Of a stretch of DNA of 64,000 nucleotides, positions 62,044 to 64,000 are shown piece by piece. Made by a program: the position numbers and the translations under genes. A model generated the notes under the pieces. It worked only from the letters and a program-made list of their open reading frames with translations. It searched no databases and was not told the origin of the DNA. Source of the stretch: Streptomyces sp. WM4235 (GTDB lineage: Bacteria > Actinomycetota > Actinomycetes > Streptomycetales > Streptomycetaceae); contig NZ_LGDE01000125.1 in assembly GCF_001279725.1 (NCBI RefSeq), positions 29,109 through 93,108 of the forward strand, given 5' to 3'. Position 1 is the first letter of the stretch. Every line of letters begins with the position of its first letter.

Positions 62044-64000
62044 TCATCCGGCGTGCCACAGGGTCTTGTCCCCCTGGACGATGACCACGTCGCCGGAGGG
62101 GCGGATCAGCAGGCGGGCGCCCCGGTGGCCGGTGGTCTTGGAGGACCACAGGGGCCGGCCGGCCGCCGTGAGGACGGCGAGTTCGCCGTCGGCGGTGAAC
62201 CGCGCCTCGGCTCCGGTGCCCGAGGTGCCGGCGCTCCACACGGAACGGCCGTCGCCGTCGTACAGGACCAGGTCACCGCTGCTCTCCATGCTCAGGCGGA
62301 CGGCGCCGGCGTCCAGGGTGTCGCCGGAGCGCAGCACGGTGCCGGCGTGCACCTCGATGGAGTCGTCGAGTCTGCCGGCGGCCAGGGCGCGCAGGGTCGG
62401 GAGGGAGGGGGTGAAGGCGTAGACGGCGCCCTCGGTGCGGATGAACCGCTGGAAGGAGAGCGTGGTGGCGCGGCTGCCGCTCTCGGAGGGGCATTCGAAC
62501 GCGGCCTGGGAGCCGGGGCCGATGACCGGGTCGGCGCCCGGGACGGGGTGGCGGGCCGGCGGGAAGTCCACCTCGTTGACCCAGCGTTTGGCGATGAACT
62601 CGAACTGCTCGACCAGGTCGGCCTGATGGCTGACGAAGAGGAGCCCGCGCGTGGTGTCGTCGCCGCCCTCCGCGCGGGATCCGGTCTCCGGGCGGTGCGG
62701 TGGGCCGAAGGGGATCCCGCGCCGGATGATGCGGCGGGAGTCGAGTTGGGCGATGGGCAGCGGCGGACGTCCCGGGGCCGGGGTGAGACCTCCGCGCGGG
62801 TTGCTCTTGCGGATGTGCGAGAACAGCGGTGTGGTCCAGCCCTGCGGGTCGTCGTGGAAGTCGAGCGCGCCGTCGACGTCCTCGCCGGGCAGGGGGACGC
62901 GTTCGGCGACGGGGCAGGTGGCGACCGGTGCGCCACCGGGCCAGCGGCCGATCATGCGGGCGGCGAGCCACTTCGGGTCGGCGTCGGCCGGCGCGGCACC
63001 GGAGCGTTTCAGTTCGGCGAGGCATTCGGCGGCCTGGTTCCACCACCCGGGCACGTCCTGCGCGAGCCGTCGTACGACGTGGAACGATCCGCCGGTGGCC
63101 CATGCGGGGAGCCCGGCGGGGCGCGCCCCGACGCGTTCGTGCCCGATCAGGAACTCGCCGGCGGGCACCAGCCGGGTGCCGGACTTGCCCTGGACGGTCG
63201 CGGGGTTCGCGGCGTCGGACGGGTCGAAGCCGCGTACGCCGGGTTGGCTGATGGCGTCGAGGAAGCCGAAGTGCTCGTGGCCGCGCAGTGCGCCGGGGAG
63301 CGTGGCGCCGTCCTGGCCGAAGAGGACCGTGGCGGCGGCTGCGTCCAGCGAGCGGCGGTGGCGGTCGACGGCTTCGGCGAGTCGTCCGGAGTCGTCGGCG
63401 GCCAGGGTGAGGACGGCGTGCACGTCGTCCTCGGACGCGCCGAACAACCAGGAGTCGGGGGCGCTGGGTCCCGTGTCGCCCAGTGCCTCGGCGCGGGCGG
63501 CGGCCCCGTCGCGGAAGGCCTCGGCGGTGCCGCCGGCGGGGACGGCGGGGAAGGGGTCCTTGCCGGCGAGCAGGCTCAGCCCGGGGTGGGTGAGGCTCAG
63601 CCCGGTCCACAGGGTGGCCATGCCGGCCGGGTCCACGCCGCCCCGCAGAGTGCGCGCCCGGCTGAACTCGGCGTTGAACCAGGTGACCTGATCGGTCGTG
63701 GAGAGGTCGGGCAGCAGTGCGCCGAGCCATCGCCGGGCCTTGCCCGCGTGGTGGAAGTGGACGAGGAGCAGACGGACGTGGTCCTTGCGGAAGCCCGCGA
63801 GGATGTCGCCCTGGGTGGTGGTGTCGGTGCGCAGGGGCAGGGCCTGCGCCGCGGCCCGGGACGCCGGGGGTGCGACGGGTGTACCGGGGGCTCCGACACG
63901 GGGCGCGGCGCCGGCCGCGGTGCCGGGGATCCCGACGGCGAGAGCGGCGGCGCAGGCGCCCGCCCGTACGACGGTGCGGCGGGTGGGGTGGTGCGGGGAG
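62044..64000 (-). CDS. Tat-exported DyP-type peroxidase with C-terminal bulb-lectin-like domain (5' partial)
   Basis: The gene runs off the right edge; 652 codons are visible. The first visible residues are SPHHPTRRTVVRAGACAAAL, a twin-arginine signal peptide. The DyP core has HEHFGFLDAISQPGVRG (the GxxDG region with Ala for the last Gly), FSHIRKSNPRG with the likely proximal heme His, and RRIIRRGIPFGPP. After about 390 residues of peroxidase, the last 110 residues (VHAGTVLRSGDTLDAGAVRL, SGDLVLYDGDGRSVWSAGTS, DGELAVLTAAGRPLWSSK, SGDVVIVQGDKTLWHAG) form three strands-and-turn repeats typical of bulb-type mannose-binding lectin domains. It is a secreted heme peroxidase possibly tethered to glycans. 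Confidence 0.85.
   Translation of the reverse strand, partial: SPHHPTRRTVVRAGACAAALAVGIPGTAAGAAPRVGAPGTPVAPPASRAAAQALPLRTDTTTQGDILAGFRKDHVRLLLVHFHHAGKARRWLGALLPDLSTTDQVTWFNAEFSRARTLRGGVDPAGMATLWTGLSLTHPGLSLLAGKDPFPAVPAGGTAEAFRDGAAARAEALGDTGPSAPDSWLFGASEDDVHAVLTLAADDSGRLAEAVDRHRRSLDAAAATVLFGQDGATLPGALRGHEHFGFLDAISQPGVRGFDPSDAANPATVQGKSGTRLVPAGEFLIGHERVGARPAGLPAWATGGSFHVVRRLAQDVPGWWNQAAECLAELKRSGAAPADADPKWLAARMIGRWPGGAPVATCPVAERVPLPGEDVDGALDFHDDPQGWTTPLFSHIRKSNPRGGLTPAPGRPPLPIAQLDSRRIIRRGIPFGPPHRPETGSRAEGGDDTTRGLLFVSHQADLVEQFEFIAKRWVNEVDFPPARHPVPGADPVIGPGSQAAFECPSESGSRATTLSFQRFIRTEGAVYAFTPSLPTLRALAAGRLDDSIEVHAGTVLRSGDTLDAGAVRLSMESSGDLVLYDGDGRSVWSAGTSGTGAEARFTADGELAVLTAAGRPLWSSKTTGHRGARLLIRPSGDVVIVQGDKTLWHAG

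Noticed and set aside
63597..63899. A 100-codon minus-strand frame near the right edge
   Set aside because: It is a shifted frame of the DyP peroxidase gene, whose true frame continues to the window edge with a Tat signal.

Overview
This is a high-GC actinobacterial chromosome segment, almost certainly from a Streptomyces. The evidence is strong GC bias at third codon positions, GTG/TTG starts, many leaderless promoters (TANNNT a few bases before the start codon) and Streptomyces-type gene families: ectoine genes, an SsgA-like protein, a chaplin, the SapB (ram) lanthipeptide cluster, SigB/SigF-type regulators and many small lineage-specific DUF proteins. I see no rRNA, tRNA, CRISPR array or complete insertion sequence. 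The only mobile-element trace is a short ORF resembling the N-terminus of an IS5-type transposase near 20.0-20.4 kb.

Layout. 0-2.5 kb: start of an ectoine operon on the minus strand (ectA, first codons of ectB), a divergent alpha/beta hydrolase and a DUF6247/toxin-like pair. 2.9-14 kb: housekeeping and accessory genes (BrkB-type membrane protein, CASTOR/POLLUX-like ion channel, MFS exporter, DUF2071 protein, secreted polysaccharide deacetylase, SRPBCC protein, aldehyde dehydrogenase). 14-20 kb: a run of mostly minus-strand envelope and stress genes (AI-2E permease, two paralogous hypothetical proteins, anti-sigma-type ATPase, SsgA-like protein, DUF6328, DUF6131). 20-29 kb: scattered genes (transposase relic, secreted HAD phosphatase, VOC protein, TetR, DoxX, YbdK-type ligase, GlsB-like protein, hemerythrin). 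29-34 kb: a ProP-like osmolyte transporter, then a partner-switching block (HATPase, STAS, MEDS-HATPase, SigB/F-type sigma factor).

34.4-41.5 kb holds a 1524-residue hybrid histidine kinase with seven 92-residue tandem HAMP repeats, followed by an ANTAR-GAF-PAS-SpoIIE phosphatase. 41.7-51 kb is the developmental centre: a short chaplin, an MFS pump, ramR (with a TTA codon and an atypical receiver domain), then ramB-ramA-ramS-ramC on the minus strand, which make and export the SapB-like morphogenetic lanthipeptide. A thioredoxin-fold lipoprotein is divergent from ramC. 52-55 kb encodes a one-protein partner switch (extracellular sensor, PAS, GAF, SpoIIE phosphatase, HATPase).

55-64 kb: an LppU-like protein, a DUF7144 membrane protein, an AHSA1/ArsR pair with a palindromic operator, a cyclopropane-fatty-acid synthase with a downstream hydrolase, a SHOCT membrane protein, an SDR epimerase with a zinc-ribbon-like insertion, an unusual in-frame DUF6207-DUF6296 reading frame, and a Tat-exported DyP peroxidase with a C-terminal bulb-lectin-like domain that runs off the right edge.

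The unifying theme is osmotic/general stress signalling combined with aerial development: ectoine synthesis and osmolyte uptake, several partner-switching components, and hydrophobic surface proteins (chaplin and SapB).
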